From: CAXMMR01 sp965198995
GTDB taxonomy: Bacteria > Pseudomonadota > Alphaproteobacteria > Acetobacterales > Acetobacteraceae
Length of the DNA: 64,000 bases
Direction: 5' to 3'
Assembly: GCA_965198995.1 (NCBI GenBank)
Contig: CBDAQG010000002.1
Coordinates: forward strand, 1,736,001 to 1,800,000
Every line of letters begins with the position of its first letter. Positions within the stretch are counted from its first letter, which is position 1. The translations under genes were made by a program, and so were the position numbers. A model generated the notes under the pieces. It ran no database searches. It was not told the DNA's origin and was given only the letters and a program-made list of their open reading frames with translations. Shown in pieces: positions 35,308-44,582 of this stretch.

Positions 35308-35400
35308 GAAAAGGAAGGGCTTCTTTTTTGAAAAAAAGAAGCAAAAAACTTTTATCCGCTCGCTAAGCTCGCGAACGTTTTTTGGTGCTTTTTTTCAAAC
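35308..35400. repeat. T-rich hairpin repeat T2 (inverted pair)
   Basis: GCTTCTTTTTTG/AAAAAAAGAAGC on one side and a decayed GTGCTTTTTTTCAAAC copy on the other flank TCCGCTCGCTAAGCTCGCGAAC. The second copy is translated as the C-terminus of the membrane protein that ends at 35352. Confidence 0.8.
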
Positions 35401-35858
35401 AAGGACTGCTTGCCTGGCGGCGTGGGCACGCAGCACATCAGGTAGACCGCGCCGATCCAGCCCAACGTCGCCGCGGCGTTGAGCAGCGCGGCGGTGCCGG
35501 CCGACAGCACCAGCTCGGCGGCGCAGAACAGCGCCAGGCCGAGCCAGAGCAGACGGATCGGCCGCAGCGTCACTCGGTTGAGGTTCATCATGCCGGGCCG
35601 CGCGCCACGCTCGGCACGGGCGATCTGGCCACGCAGCGCCTGGGCGGCGCCGAACGCCATCAGGGTGCCGATCACCACCGCCGCGCGCAGCGTCTGGCTG
35701 TCGATGTTGGCCAGGTCCCAGGCCAGCAGCGCCGCCTCCAGAGCGATCGCGGCGTTGAGCGACAGCCGGGCGAGGTCAAAGCAGCTCAGCGTGTCGCCCA
35801 GGTGGTCGGCCAGCGGCTGGCACACTCTGTCGATCAGCAGCGCGTCGACATCGGGCAT
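35352..35858 (-). CDS. Membrane protein of unknown function with repeat-derived C-terminus
   Basis: 168 aa. A soluble N-terminus (MPDVDALLIDRVCQPLADHLGD) is followed by hydrophobic segments around 36-50, 60-78 and 107-150. No family recognised. ATG 35858 has GGGAG six bases upstream; a more upstream start is less likely because the DNA there is AT-rich promoter-like sequence. The final 19 residues (KQSLFEKKHQKTFASLASG) and the stop are encoded by T-rich repeat T2, so the natural C-terminus appears replaced. Confidence 0.65.
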   Translation of the reverse strand: MPDVDALLIDRVCQPLADHLGDTLSCFDLARLSLNAAIALEAALLAWDLANIDSQTLRAAVVIGTLMAFGAAQALRGQIARAERGARPGMMNLNRVTLRPIRLLWLGLALFCAAELVLSAGTAALLNAAATLGWIGAVYLMCCVPTPPGKQSLFEKKHQKTFASLASG

Positions 35859-35929
35859 GACGATCTCCCAGGATCGTCTCATTAATAATATGTTTCCAAT
35901 TAAATGATCAAGCTGGTTTTGGAGCCGCG

Positions 35930-36772
35930 TTAACCGGCGCCGGTCGGCGCCTCGTGCCGCGGCGAGCGGGCGCAGCCATGCACGCGCATCGGCGAGCTGA
36001 GCAGCGGGTCGAGCAGCACCGCCATCTCGCAGCGGGATTTTGGCCGCATCGGGTGGGTGGTCGGCTGGCGGCGGAAGTTGATCACCAGCGAGCCGCCGCC
36101 GGCCAACGCCAGGCGCAGCGTGCCCTGGCGCAGCGCCCGCACGTAGAGCGGCTCGCCGGCGCCGGAGCCCGAAACGATGCCGGCGCCGACGGCGGCGACG
36201 CGGTCGCGATAGGCGTCGGCGAGGTCCGGCGTGTGCGAGTGGTAGAGCCCAACGGCGACGTTCCAGTCGCCGCCCGCCTCGGCGCGCAGGCTGACGAGGT
36301 AGCGCGCGGCGTAGTCGGCATTGGCGGCCGGGTCGAACGCCTCGTCGAGGCTGCGGAAGGCGCCGGGATGGAGCTGCAGGTCGACCTGCAGGCAGCCGAC
36401 GTCGATGTAGGGTATGTGGCGGCCCTGCGCCTGGGCGACCCAGGCCACGGCGGCGGCGCGGCTGTCGAGGAACAGCCCGGTGCCGTTGGCGTCGATCGTC
36501 CACGGCCAGGGGCGGACGTCGCCCATCGAGGTGATCGGCCGGCCGCTTTCGACGCGGGCGATGGTGGCGAGCAGGCCGGGCGGCAGGCCGTGGCGCTGCT
36601 CGGCGGCTTTGATCGCGGCGGTGCACTGGTCGCTCTGCTGCACGTCCCACGGGATTGGGGCCGGCGACGCGGCGGGGAGCGCGGCGTGCGCCGTCGGCTT
36701 TGCCGCCAAGGCCGCGCTGCTGACGACCAGAGCGGCGAGGACCGCGCCCAGCAAGGTCTTCACCGATGGCAT
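35930..36772 (-). CDS. Exported lytic transglycosylase-like protein
   Basis: 280 aa. Signal peptide at 1-29 (TLLGAVLAALVVSSAALAAK), then an SLT-type lysozyme fold with the candidate catalytic Glu75 in LLATIARVESGRP, and later DVGCLQVDLQLHPGAF and AVGLYHSHTP that fit the transglycosylase core. Such proteins cleave peptidoglycan and often serve secretion or flagellar machines, but none is near. Start ATG 36772 opens the signal peptide. The C-terminal 60 residues look unstructured. Confidence 0.85.
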   Translation of the reverse strand: MPSVKTLLGAVLAALVVSSAALAAKPTAHAALPAASPAPIPWDVQQSDQCTAAIKAAEQRHGLPPGLLATIARVESGRPITSMGDVRPWPWTIDANGTGLFLDSRAAAVAWVAQAQGRHIPYIDVGCLQVDLQLHPGAFRSLDEAFDPAANADYAARYLVSLRAEAGGDWNVAVGLYHSHTPDLADAYRDRVAAVGAGIVSGSGAGEPLYVRALRQGTLRLALAGGGSLVINFRRQPTTHPMRPKSRCEMAVLLDPLLSSPMRVHGCARSPRHEAPTGAG

Positions 36773-36845
36773 CGGCGTCCCGTACGACAGGAGACGTCTG
36801 GCCACCAGTCGTCGTCGGGCGACGCCGGGATGCGTGCGTGCGGAT

Positions 36846-36942
36846 GCACGCTGCGGGTGACGGGTTGGGGGCGGCGTGAGCCGACGGTTCCGACGGCACC
36901 GTTGGAGAAGGCTCACGGGAGGGAGAGCCCTCGCCTTGCTTG
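36846..36942. repeat. Palindromic intergenic repeat, locus 17 (module D)
   Basis: GTGAGCCGACGGTTCC and GGAGAAGGCTCAC halves of module D with a trailing GAGAGCCCTCGCCTTGC. Unusually, it lies in a divergent promoter region, between the transglycosylase and the glycosyltransferase-like gene. Confidence 0.8.
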
Positions 36943-37000
36943 GCAGTTTCCGCCCACCCGCTAAGCTGGCCGGCAAGCCATTGTAGGGGACCGGCTCCGC

Positions 37001-37945
37001 ATGAACACCGGCCCGATCGATCGTCGGCAGTTGGCCGCCTCCGCCGAGCTTGCGGGGCCTTGCGTGTTCCACATGGTCTATGGCGAGCACTGGGCCAACG
37101 CCATGATCGCCTACATGGCGGCGCACAGCCTCAGGCGGCGGCTGGGCGACTTGCGGTTCTCGAACTTCCACATGCCCGAGTGGGGCATCGTCCATGCGAG
37201 CCTGGCGGCAGCGCCGGGGGAGAGGACGATGACGCTGGAGCATCGCTTCCGGCTCGATTTCAGAGCGATCGAGCGCGAGATCCGCGTCTCAGGCGTCCGG
37301 CGCATCAACTCCAAATGCTACAGTCAGCGCCTCGAATACTTTCCTGAGGCGGAGTTTTGCCGCGGCCTGTTCCAGGCCGGGCCGCATGTCGGCGCGGCGT
37401 TCGGGGCGGGCTACGTCGTCTGCCCGATCCGCGGCGGCGAGACGCTCCGGGTGGTCAACGGCGACTATGTGCAGATCCCGATCGGCTTCTATGAGGAAAT
37501 GATTGCGCAGACCGGGCTCCGGCCGGTGTTCATGGGGCAGTTGGCGCAGAACGTTTACACCGACGCGCTGCGTGCACGCTTTGCCAGCGCGGTGTTTCTG
37601 CCGTCGATCAGCCCGATGGAGGATTTCCAGACCATACGGCGCTCGCAGAACATCATCCTGTCGGTGAGCACGTTTTCCTGGCTGGCGGCGTGGCTGTCGG
37701 AGGCGCGGCAAATCATCATGCCGCTGGCCGGCCTGTTCAATCCGGAGCGCTGCCCCGACCACGACTTCATTCCATACTCCGAGCCACGGTATCGGTTTTT
37801 CCGGTTTCCGAACTACGCGCCGGCGCAGCCAGCCGAGCTGATGGCGTCGCTGGCGGCGGTGGAGGGCCGGTGGTCGGAGGTTGGTCCGTCGCCCCGAACG
37901 TTGGAGGGTATCGCACCGGCTGGCGAGACTATCTCGCAACCGTGA
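37001..37945 (+). CDS. Putative glycosyltransferase (GT11-like)
   Basis: 314 aa. The C-terminal block MEDFQTIRRSQNIILSVSTFSWLAAWLSEARQIIMPLAGLFNP resembles the donor-binding region of fucosyltransferase-like GT-B enzymes (STFSWxxAxL). The N-terminus CVFHMVYGEHWANAMIAYMAAHSLRRR fits an acceptor domain. Assignment is moderate. The gene is less GC-rich than most neighbours and is followed after 152 bp by a 2OG-oxygenase-like gene of similar composition, so the pair may be horizontally acquired. Confidence 0.6.
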   Translation: MNTGPIDRRQLAASAELAGPCVFHMVYGEHWANAMIAYMAAHSLRRRLGDLRFSNFHMPEWGIVHASLAAAPGERTMTLEHRFRLDFRAIEREIRVSGVRRINSKCYSQRLEYFPEAEFCRGLFQAGPHVGAAFGAGYVVCPIRGGETLRVVNGDYVQIPIGFYEEMIAQTGLRPVFMGQLAQNVYTDALRARFASAVFLPSISPMEDFQTIRRSQNIILSVSTFSWLAAWLSEARQIIMPLAGLFNPERCPDHDFIPYSEPRYRFFRFPNYAPAQPAELMASLAAVEGRWSEVGPSPRTLEGIAPAGETISQP

Positions 37946-38097
37946 TGGTCGAGACCACTTCGTGATCGTTGGTCAGAGAAATACTTGGCGCCAGACGGTA
38001 TGAGGGTGGACCGACCTCGGGGCGACCGATAGCATCGATCCAGAATATTCCACCGATTGTGACGCGCAGCATGCCGCGCGCGTAGGGGACAACGCCA

Positions 38098-39324
38098 ATG
38101 AGCAGGTTTGATTACATCGCCGAGCGAATGGCGCAGGCGAGCTTTGAGACGGCGCCGTTCAAGCATCTCTACATCGAGGACCTGTTTTCCGAGCAGGATT
38201 TTCGGCAGGTGGTCGGCTCGCCCGAGGTGAACATACCTCCGGTGGCGGGCGATGAGGAGCTGATCGCGGAGCTGTATTCGAGGTCGTTCAAGGAAATAGA
38301 GTTTCCTGGCACCACAACCAACATTCCGGCCTACCTGAATTGGCGCAAGGATCCCGCGAGCTTCAAGACGTTCAACAATCGGGAGTTGTGCGAGGGCTTC
38401 GGCGTAACGATGCGCCTGCAGCAGACGGCGGCGGGATCACCGCTCGGCGAGGTGACGGAGTATTTCAGAAGCGAATCGTTCTGGCGGGTGTTGGCGGCCA
38501 AGTTCGGCATCGACTTCGACGACGTCTACACCGATTTCGGGCTGCAGAAATACCTCGACGGCTACGAGATCAGCCCGCACCCGGACATTCGGCGCAAGGC
38601 GCTCACCTTCATGGTGAACATCAATCCGGCCGAGCACTCGGAGTCGATCGGCTACCACACCCACTACCTGAAGTTGAAGCCCGAGCGGGAGAGCCTGAAG
38701 GCGTTTTGGAACACGCATGCCGACATCGACCGGTGCTGGGTGCCTTGGGAGTGGTGCTCGTCCACCAAGACCCAGACGCGCAACAACAGCGTCGTCGTGT
38801 TCGCGCCGTCGAACGACACGATCCACGCGGTCAAGGCCTCGTATGACCATCTGCAGACGCAGCGCACGCAGTTCTACGGCAATCTGTGGTTTCGGGAGGA
38901 TCGTCCGAAGGTCGGCGTCACCTGGCGTGATTTCGAGTTCGACACGACGGGCGCGCCGTCGCTGACGGCCGACAAGATCACCGCGGTGCAGACGCTGCGC
39001 CGGCAGCAGGCGCAGCAGAAGCGGCCTGGCGACGAGATCGCCCTGGTGTGCAAGCAGGGCACGTTCCTCAAGGCCTCGACCAAGCACTCCGCCGAGCTCT
39101 CGCAAGAGGAAAAGGTGGCGCTGCAGCCTGGCGACAAGCTGACGGCGGTGATCCGGGCGGAAATTCCGGACTACTACGTCGTCGACGACGTCGCCTTCAA
39201 AGGCTTCGAGAGCCGTGGCCGTAGCTGGTACGTGCTCAAGGCGCATTGGCGCGAACAGGAGCCACTGCCGAACATGGCGGCGCTGAACGGACGCGCCGCC
39301 GCGCATCAGCCCGTGGCGAACTGA
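38098..39324 (+). CDS. 2-oxoglutarate/Fe(II) oxygenase-like protein
   Basis: 408 aa. The double-stranded beta-helix iron site is visible as His161-x-Asp163 (ISPHPDIRRKALTFMVNINP) and His243 (VVFAPSNDTIHAVKA), the arrangement of prolyl-hydroxylase-like and related sugar/protein oxygenases. The C-terminal 120 residues (after 290) are extra to the fold and include a KPGDEIALVCKQGTFLK-type beta segment. Substrate unknown. Composition resembles the preceding glycosyltransferase gene, suggesting they were acquired together. Confidence 0.72.
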   Translation: MSRFDYIAERMAQASFETAPFKHLYIEDLFSEQDFRQVVGSPEVNIPPVAGDEELIAELYSRSFKEIEFPGTTTNIPAYLNWRKDPASFKTFNNRELCEGFGVTMRLQQTAAGSPLGEVTEYFRSESFWRVLAAKFGIDFDDVYTDFGLQKYLDGYEISPHPDIRRKALTFMVNINPAEHSESIGYHTHYLKLKPERESLKAFWNTHADIDRCWVPWEWCSSTKTQTRNNSVVVFAPSNDTIHAVKASYDHLQTQRTQFYGNLWFREDRPKVGVTWRDFEFDTTGAPSLTADKITAVQTLRRQQAQQKRPGDEIALVCKQGTFLKASTKHSAELSQEEKVALQPGDKLTAVIRAEIPDYYVVDDVAFKGFESRGRSWYVLKAHWREQEPLPNMAALNGRAAAHQPVAN

Positions 39325-39408
39325 CGGGTTGCAAAGTCTTCGCCGTCAGGCGGATCGCTCCATCGTGACAGGCCGCGATGGAGCAGCGCCCCGGATTTGC
39401 TGGCGCGC

Positions 39409-39484
39409 TGGCGTCCCGTAGGGGATTCGAACCCCTGTTACCGCCGTGAGAGGGCGGTGTCCTGGGCCTCTAGACGAACGGGAC
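39409..39484 (-). tRNA. tRNA-Glu (anticodon CTC)
   Basis: Reading the minus strand from 39484: acceptor GTCCCGT pairs with ACGGGAC, discriminator G, and the CCA end is encoded (39411-39409). The anticodon stem CCGCC/GGCGG encloses CTCTCAC, giving anticodon CTC. The T-arm AGGGGTTCGAATCCCCT is perfect. 76 nt with CCA. It lies between the 2OG-oxygenase gene and the PNPOx-like gene and would be charged by GltX. Confidence 0.95.
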
Positions 39485-39568
39485 GTCTGTGCAGGCGGGT
39501 GAACCACCCGCTGGCCGCGCCGGTTCTCTACGGCAGGCCGTCGGCTGCCGCAACCCCGCGCCAGGCGC

Positions 39569-40141
39569 TCAGGCAACCAGCCAGTTCGCCTCGACGACGC
39601 CACCCGTGACCCCCTGCGGCAGGTGGAACAACGCCCGCCGATTGCCGTCACGCGAGAGCAGCAGGTGCTCGATGCTGGACAGCGTCACGTCGATCACCGT
39701 GAACACGGCGCTGGCCGCCGCCAGGTCCTGGTCGGGTGGCGGCGGGCCGTGCAGCACCGACGAGGGGGGGGCGCCGACCTGGTAGGTGGCGCGGGTGTGC
39801 TCGCTGAGGGCCGACCACTCCGCCGCGGCGCGCGCGTCCCGGCCGTGCAGGCGGGCCAGGCCCGCGAGGCGGAGCTGGACCTTGCCGGCATCGTCCCAGA
39901 CATGCAGCTCGACGCGCGACTCGGCCTCGATCTCCGCCACTTTCGGCGAGCGGGCATCGGTGTGGACGGTGAGGCGGTGCGCGGCACGATCGACGCCGCG
40001 CAGGACGACCGAGCGCAGCCGCGGCACGCCGTCGCTGAGCGTGCCCAGCGTCAGCACGTGGAACGGCGAGGCCGGATCGGCGGCGCCGACGGCCAGCGTG
40101 TCGAGGATGGTGTCGAGCAGGCGGGCCTGGGCGTCGTCCAT
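39569..40141 (-). CDS. Pyridoxamine 5'-phosphate oxidase-like FMN protein
   Basis: 190 aa split-barrel flavoprotein. FHVLTLGTLSDGVPRLRSVVLRGVDRAAHRLTVHTDARSPK, VELHVWDDAGKVQLRLAGLARLH and the C-terminal NRRALF fit the PNPOx-related family of which the true PdxH is only one member. It is shorter than PdxH and lacks its C-terminal RRGLPW-type signature, so vitamin B6 synthesis should not be assumed. Start ATG 40141 (MDDAQARLLD). Divergent from glcB. Confidence 0.75.
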   Translation of the reverse strand: MDDAQARLLDTILDTLAVGAADPASPFHVLTLGTLSDGVPRLRSVVLRGVDRAAHRLTVHTDARSPKVAEIEAESRVELHVWDDAGKVQLRLAGLARLHGRDARAAAEWSALSEHTRATYQVGAPPSSVLHGPPPPDQDLAAASAVFTVIDVTLSSIEHLLLSRDGNRRALFHLPQGVTGGVVEANWLVA

Positions 40142-40236
40142 GGCATGGTTCTCCTGGTGGCGGCGTGCGGCCGGATGGACCTGGCGCGGGTCGAGGGATA
40201 AGCACAGCCGGACACTGAGCCGCTGAGGACGACCCG

Positions 40237-42483
40237 ATGGACGAGGCAACGCAGAACCCGGCTGACGGTGGCGCGCCTGCCGGGGGCGCGCGCATGGAGG
40301 AGCCCGGGCCGGCGACGGTCACGCTGGGCGGGCTGAGCGTGCAGGCCGCCCTCGCCACCTTCCTGCGTGACGAGGCGATGCCCGGCACCGGCGTCACCGA
40401 GGCGCAGTTCTGGCCGGGCTTCGCGCGCATCGTGGCCGAGCTCGGGCCGCGCAACCGGGCGCTGCTCGAGCGCCGCGACGCGCTCCAGCAGCAGCTCGAC
40501 GCCTGGCACGTGGCGCGGCGCGGCCAGCCGCACGACGCGGCCGCCTACCAGGATTTTCTGCGCGAGATCGGCTACCTGCTCGGGCCGCCGGAGGCGGCGG
40601 TGCAGGTCGCGACCGCTAATGTCGACGACGAGATCGCTCGCATCGCCGGGCCGCAGCTCGTGGTGCCGATGAGCAACGCGCGCTACGCGCTCAACGCCGC
40701 CAACGCGCGCTGGGGCAGCCTGTATGACGCGCTCTACGGCACCGACGCGATCGACGAGGCGGGCGAGCTTGCGCGCGGCCGCGGCTACAATGCGGCGCGC
40801 GGTGCGGCCGTCGTCGCCCGCGCCCGGGCGTTCCTCGACAGCGCGGCGCCGCTCGCCGGGGCGAGCTGGGCGGCGGCGCGGGGCCTCGCCATCGTCGACG
40901 GCGACCTGGTCGTGGCACTCGCGGACGGCTCGGCCAAGCTGAAATACCGCTCCGAATATGTCGGCCATCGCGGCCCGATCGACGCGCCGAGTTCGGTGCT
41001 GCTGCACCACAACACGCTGCACGCCGAGGTGGTGATCGACCGCGACCACCCGGTCGGCCGCACCGACCCGGCCGGGATCGCCGACGTGCTGATCGAGGCG
41101 GCGATCAGCACGATCATGGATTGCGAGGACAGCGTCGCCGCCGTCGACGCCGCCGACAAGGTCGCGGTGTATCGCAACTGGCTTGGGCTGATGCGCGGCG
41201 ACCTCGCCGCCGAGCTCGAGAAGGGCGGCCGCACCGTCACCCGCCGCCTCGCGCCGGACCGCGAGTACGAGGCGCGCGATGGCGGCGCAATGGTATTGCC
41301 CGGACGCAGCCTGATGCTGATCCGCAATGTCGGGCTGCACATGTATACCGATGCGGTGCGCGACGCGGCCGGCCAGGAGATCCCGGAGGGGATCCTGGAC
41401 GCCGCGGTGACGGCGCTGATCGCGCTGCACGATTTGCGCGGCAAGAGCGTCGTGAAGAACAGCCGCGCCGGCTCGGTCTACATCGTCAAGCCGAAGATGC
41501 ACGGTCCCGAGGAGGTGGCGTTCGCCAACGCGCTGTTCGGCGAGGTGGAGACGCTGCTCAGCCTGCCGCGCAACACGCTGAAGATGGGCATCATGGACGA
41601 GGAGCGGCGCACCAGCGCCAACCTCGCCCGCTGCATCGAGGCGGCGCGCGAGCGGGTGGTGTTCATCAACACCGGCTTTCTGGACCGCACCGGCGACGAG
41701 ATGCACTCCTCGATGGAGGCCGGCGCGATGATCCGCAAGAACGAGATGAAGCACACCACCTGGATCCGCGCCTACGAGGACAACAACGTCGATGTCGGGC
41801 TCGCCTGCGGGCTCGCCGGGCGGGCGCAGATCGGCAAGGGCATGTGGGCAGCACCCGACCGGATGGCCGAGATGCTGGTGCAGAAGATCGCCCACCCGAT
41901 GGCGGGTGCGACCACCGCCTGGGTCCCCTCCCCCACCGCGGCGACGCTGCACGCGCTGCACTACCACCAGGTCGACGCCAAGCTGCGCCAGGTCGACATC
42001 GCCACCCGCACGGCGGCGAGCCTCGACGCGCTGCTCACCATTCCGGTTGCCGAGGGTGCCAACTGGGCGCCGGACGATGTGCGCCAGGAGCTCGACAACA
42101 ACGTCCAAGGCATCCTCGGCTACGTGGTGCGCTGGATTGACCAGGGCGTCGGCTGCTCCAAGGTGCCGGACATCCACGATGTCGGGCTGATGGAGGATCG
42201 GGCGACGCTGCGCATCTCCTCGCAGCACATCGCCAACTGGCTGCACCACGGCGTGGTCAGCGAGGCGCAGGTGATGGAAACGCTGCGGCGGATGGCGGCC
42301 GTGGTGGACCGGCAGAACGCCGACGACGCGGCCTACACGGCGATGGCGCCGGGCTTCGACGGGCCGGCGTTCCAGGCGGCGTGCGAGCTGATCTTCAAGG
42401 GGCGGGAACAGCCGAACGGTTATACCGAGTTCGTGCTGCATCAATGGAGGCGGGAGGCAAAGAAGCAAGCGGTTCTTTTTTAG
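40237..42483 (+). CDS. glcB: Malate synthase G
   Basis: 748 aa, full length for the single-chain malate synthase of glycolate/glyoxylate metabolism. Core motifs include SRAGSVYIVKPKMHGPEEVAF, LKMGIMDEERRTSANL, NTGFLDRTGDEMHSSMEAG and GKGMWAAPDRMAEMLVQKIAHPMAGATTAWVPSPTAATLHALHY. The last residues (KKQAVLF) and the TAG are part of T-rich repeat T3. An alternative start would be Met20. No isocitrate lyase or glycolate oxidase gene is in the window. Confidence 0.95.
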   Translation: MDEATQNPADGGAPAGGARMEEPGPATVTLGGLSVQAALATFLRDEAMPGTGVTEAQFWPGFARIVAELGPRNRALLERRDALQQQLDAWHVARRGQPHDAAAYQDFLREIGYLLGPPEAAVQVATANVDDEIARIAGPQLVVPMSNARYALNAANARWGSLYDALYGTDAIDEAGELARGRGYNAARGAAVVARARAFLDSAAPLAGASWAAARGLAIVDGDLVVALADGSAKLKYRSEYVGHRGPIDAPSSVLLHHNTLHAEVVIDRDHPVGRTDPAGIADVLIEAAISTIMDCEDSVAAVDAADKVAVYRNWLGLMRGDLAAELEKGGRTVTRRLAPDREYEARDGGAMVLPGRSLMLIRNVGLHMYTDAVRDAAGQEIPEGILDAAVTALIALHDLRGKSVVKNSRAGSVYIVKPKMHGPEEVAFANALFGEVETLLSLPRNTLKMGIMDEERRTSANLARCIEAARERVVFINTGFLDRTGDEMHSSMEAGAMIRKNEMKHTTWIRAYEDNNVDVGLACGLAGRAQIGKGMWAAPDRMAEMLVQKIAHPMAGATTAWVPSPTAATLHALHYHQVDAKLRQVDIATRTAASLDALLTIPVAEGANWAPDDVRQELDNNVQGILGYVVRWIDQGVGCSKVPDIHDVGLMEDRATLRISSQHIANWLHHGVVSEAQVMETLRRMAAVVDRQNADDAAYTAMAPGFDGPAFQAACELIFKGREQPNGYTEFVLHQWRREAKKQAVLF

Positions 42484-42652
42484 AAAAAAAGAACTAAAAA
42501 ACTTTTATCCGTAAGAAGCACGACCAGCGAGGGCGAAGCCGAGCCCGTCAAGCTGTCAGATAATCTCATCAAAAGGCTTCGCCTCCGATGATACGCCTCC
42601 TTAACGAACAAAAGTTTTTTGCTTCTTTTTTTCAAAAAAGAAGCGCTTACTT
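42468..42652. repeat. T-rich hairpin repeat T3 (inverted pair)
   Basis: GGTTCTTTTTTAGAAAAAAAG with following AACTAAAAAACTTTT on the left and CAAAAGTTTTTTGCTTCTTT with AAAAAAGAAGCGC on the right, pointing at each other around about 95 bp containing GGCTTCGCC. Lies between convergent glcB and the NrfD-like gene; both stop codons border the element. Confidence 0.85.
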
Positions 42653-43657
42653 TTTTAAATTACCAGGCTGCGAAAACTTAAAGCTGATGTCTGGCCGCAG
42701 GGCCGACTGATTGCCGGCGGCCATGAATGAAATTCGCAGCACGAGACTGCCCGCCATGGTGAGCGCTGCGGCGATGCGTGACAGCGGGCGCGAGCGGCCG
42801 CGGGTGAGCAGCAACGAGGTGGCTTGGAGGGCGAGCGGCGCAACGACGCCGAGCCCTGTGGCGCCAATCGTTTCAATGATGCCGGGGGTCGTTTTGAGCG
42901 CCTCGCCGACGCCGCGGCGTTGGTAGACGGCGTGTGAGGCGATGGTGGCGCCGAGCTCGAGGGTGAGTGCGGCCAGGGTGATTTCGTCGAGGCGGCGGCG
43001 GTTGGCCGGGCCGCGCTCGCCGATCGACAGCATGGCCGCGCCCGAGGCGACGGAGGAGGCGGCGAAGCGCATGGCGAGCGCGCGGGGCGAGGCGGCCCAG
43101 AGCGGCGTCGAGGTGGCGGCGAGCAGGGCGGCGGTGTAGGTGCCGATGCCGGCGCCGCTCACGGCCAGGGGCACCGAGGCGATGGCGTTGGCGCGTCGCA
43201 GCCAGCCGGCGCGGGCCCAGGCGAAGCGGTCGGCGGCAAATTGCAGGGCGGCCATCGGCACGGCGAGGGCGCTGAACGCCGAGAAGATGTAGGTGCCGAT
43301 CGACATCGGCGAGGTCGGCTTGAAGATGCGCAGCATCATGTAGAAGCGCTTGGGCGTGTGCAGGTCCCAGATCAGCATCGACCCGCCGAGGAACGGCGCC
43401 AGCAGCGAGAGGTAGCGGGCGCGGCGCACCAGGCCGTCGCGCCTGGGGGTTTTGGTGAGCTCGGCGGCGCCGGCGAGCAGGGCGGCGCCGCCGCAGATGC
43501 CGGCGAGAAAGATGTAGCCGCCGACGACAAAATTGTTGAACGGCGCCGGCTTGAGCTGCTGCCGGCCGTAATAGGTCGAGCCGTCCCAGTCCTCCGCCGG
43601 CGCCTGCGGGCGTGGGCTTTCGGTGTGGCCGGCGGCGCGGGGCGGCAGGGCGTTCAA
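42647..43657 (-). CDS. NrfD-family membrane subunit of formate dehydrogenase
   Basis: 336 aa polytopic NrfD/PsrC-family quinone-interacting protein. Starts with a soluble tail ending TYYGRQQLKPAPFNNFVVGGYIFLAGICGGAALL, the family hallmark, and continues with about eight hydrophobic segments. It overlaps the ferredoxin-like subunit gene by 4 bp, so it is the membrane anchor that passes electrons from formate oxidation to quinone. Downstream is T-rich repeat T3. Confidence 0.88.
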   Translation of the reverse strand: MNALPPRAAGHTESPRPQAPAEDWDGSTYYGRQQLKPAPFNNFVVGGYIFLAGICGGAALLAGAAELTKTPRRDGLVRRARYLSLLAPFLGGSMLIWDLHTPKRFYMMLRIFKPTSPMSIGTYIFSAFSALAVPMAALQFAADRFAWARAGWLRRANAIASVPLAVSGAGIGTYTAALLAATSTPLWAASPRALAMRFAASSVASGAAMLSIGERGPANRRRLDEITLAALTLELGATIASHAVYQRRGVGEALKTTPGIIETIGATGLGVVAPLALQATSLLLTRGRSRPLSRIAAALTMAGSLVLRISFMAAGNQSALRPDISFKFSQPGNLKK

Positions 43658-44577
43658 CGCTGGTGCCCGCCGGCGAAGATGGCGAGCGCGGTGACGGCGA
43701 GGCCGGCCATGGTGGCGACGCCGGCGAGCAGCGCGGGGCGGACGCGGCGCGAGGCGCGGGTGGGTGCCGCCGGCAGGTTGTAGACCTCCGGGCGGGCGGT
43801 GAGCAGGAAGAAGGCGTTCAGGTGGCCGAGGTCACCGGTCGCACCTGGGGCGTCCGGCACGCCGTAGAGGTAGGCGTCGCTGACGCCCAGATCGTGCAAC
43901 GTCTTGACCCGCTCGCGGGCGCGCTCCTGCAGCACCGAAACCTCGTTGAACTGGATGCTTTCGGTCGGGCAGGCCTTGGCGCAGGCCGGCTCCAGGCCGC
44001 CCTTCAGGCGGTCGTAGCAGAGCGTGCACTTATGCGCCTTGCCGTCCTGGTGACTCACGTCGACGACGCCGAACGGGCAGGCCGGCACGCAGTAGCCGCA
44101 GCCGTTGCAGATGTCCTGCTGCACGACGACGGTGTCGAACTCGGTGCGGAACAGCGCGCCGGTGGGGCAGGCCTCCAGGCAGGGCGCGTTGTGGCAGTGC
44201 TTGCAGACGTCGCTCATCATCAGCCAGCCGGACTGGTAGGGCGTTTGCGCATTGTCGCGCACGCCGCATCCGCCGCCATCGTGCACGGCGCCAAGCGAGC
44301 CCGTTTCAACAAACGCGACGTGGCGCCAGGTGTTGGCCGAGAGCAGGCCGGTATTGTCGTAGCTTTGGCCGGTGAGACCGATGCTGTCGGCCGGCAGGTT
44401 GTTCCACTCCTTGCAGGCGACCTCGCAGGCCTTGCAGCCGATGCACAGGGTGGTGTCGGTGAAGAAGCCGTAGCTGCGGCCGGGCTCGATGATGACGCCG
44501 CCGGTGAGCTCGCTCTCGTTCGGGATCACGTGGTCGAAGGTCGAGGCGGTGTAGTCGAGCGCCCTTGGGTGGACCAT
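43654..44577 (-). CDS. fdhB: Formate dehydrogenase iron-sulfur subunit
   Basis: 307 aa with four [4Fe-4S] motifs: CIGCKACEVACKEW, CKHCHNAPCLEACPTG, CNGCGYCVPACPFG and CTLCYDRLKGGLEPACAKACPT. A C-terminal membrane helix (about 276-300, LLAGVATMAGLAVTALAIFAGG) follows. It wires the catalytic subunit to the NrfD-like membrane protein. Start ATG 44577; the frame is open upstream but overlaps the next small gene. Order of cysteines is complete, no ligand missing. Confidence 0.93.
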   Translation of the reverse strand: MVHPRALDYTASTFDHVIPNESELTGGVIIEPGRSYGFFTDTTLCIGCKACEVACKEWNNLPADSIGLTGQSYDNTGLLSANTWRHVAFVETGSLGAVHDGGGCGVRDNAQTPYQSGWLMMSDVCKHCHNAPCLEACPTGALFRTEFDTVVVQQDICNGCGYCVPACPFGVVDVSHQDGKAHKCTLCYDRLKGGLEPACAKACPTESIQFNEVSVLQERARERVKTLHDLGVSDAYLYGVPDAPGATGDLGHLNAFFLLTARPEVYNLPAAPTRASRRVRPALLAGVATMAGLAVTALAIFAGGHQR

Positions 44578-44582
44578 GGCGC

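Noticed and set aside
35306..35344. Extended N-terminus (LLFFKKEALPF) of the N-formylglutamate amidohydrolase-like protein
   Set aside because: It is the translation of T-rich repeat T2, and a start exists at 35305.
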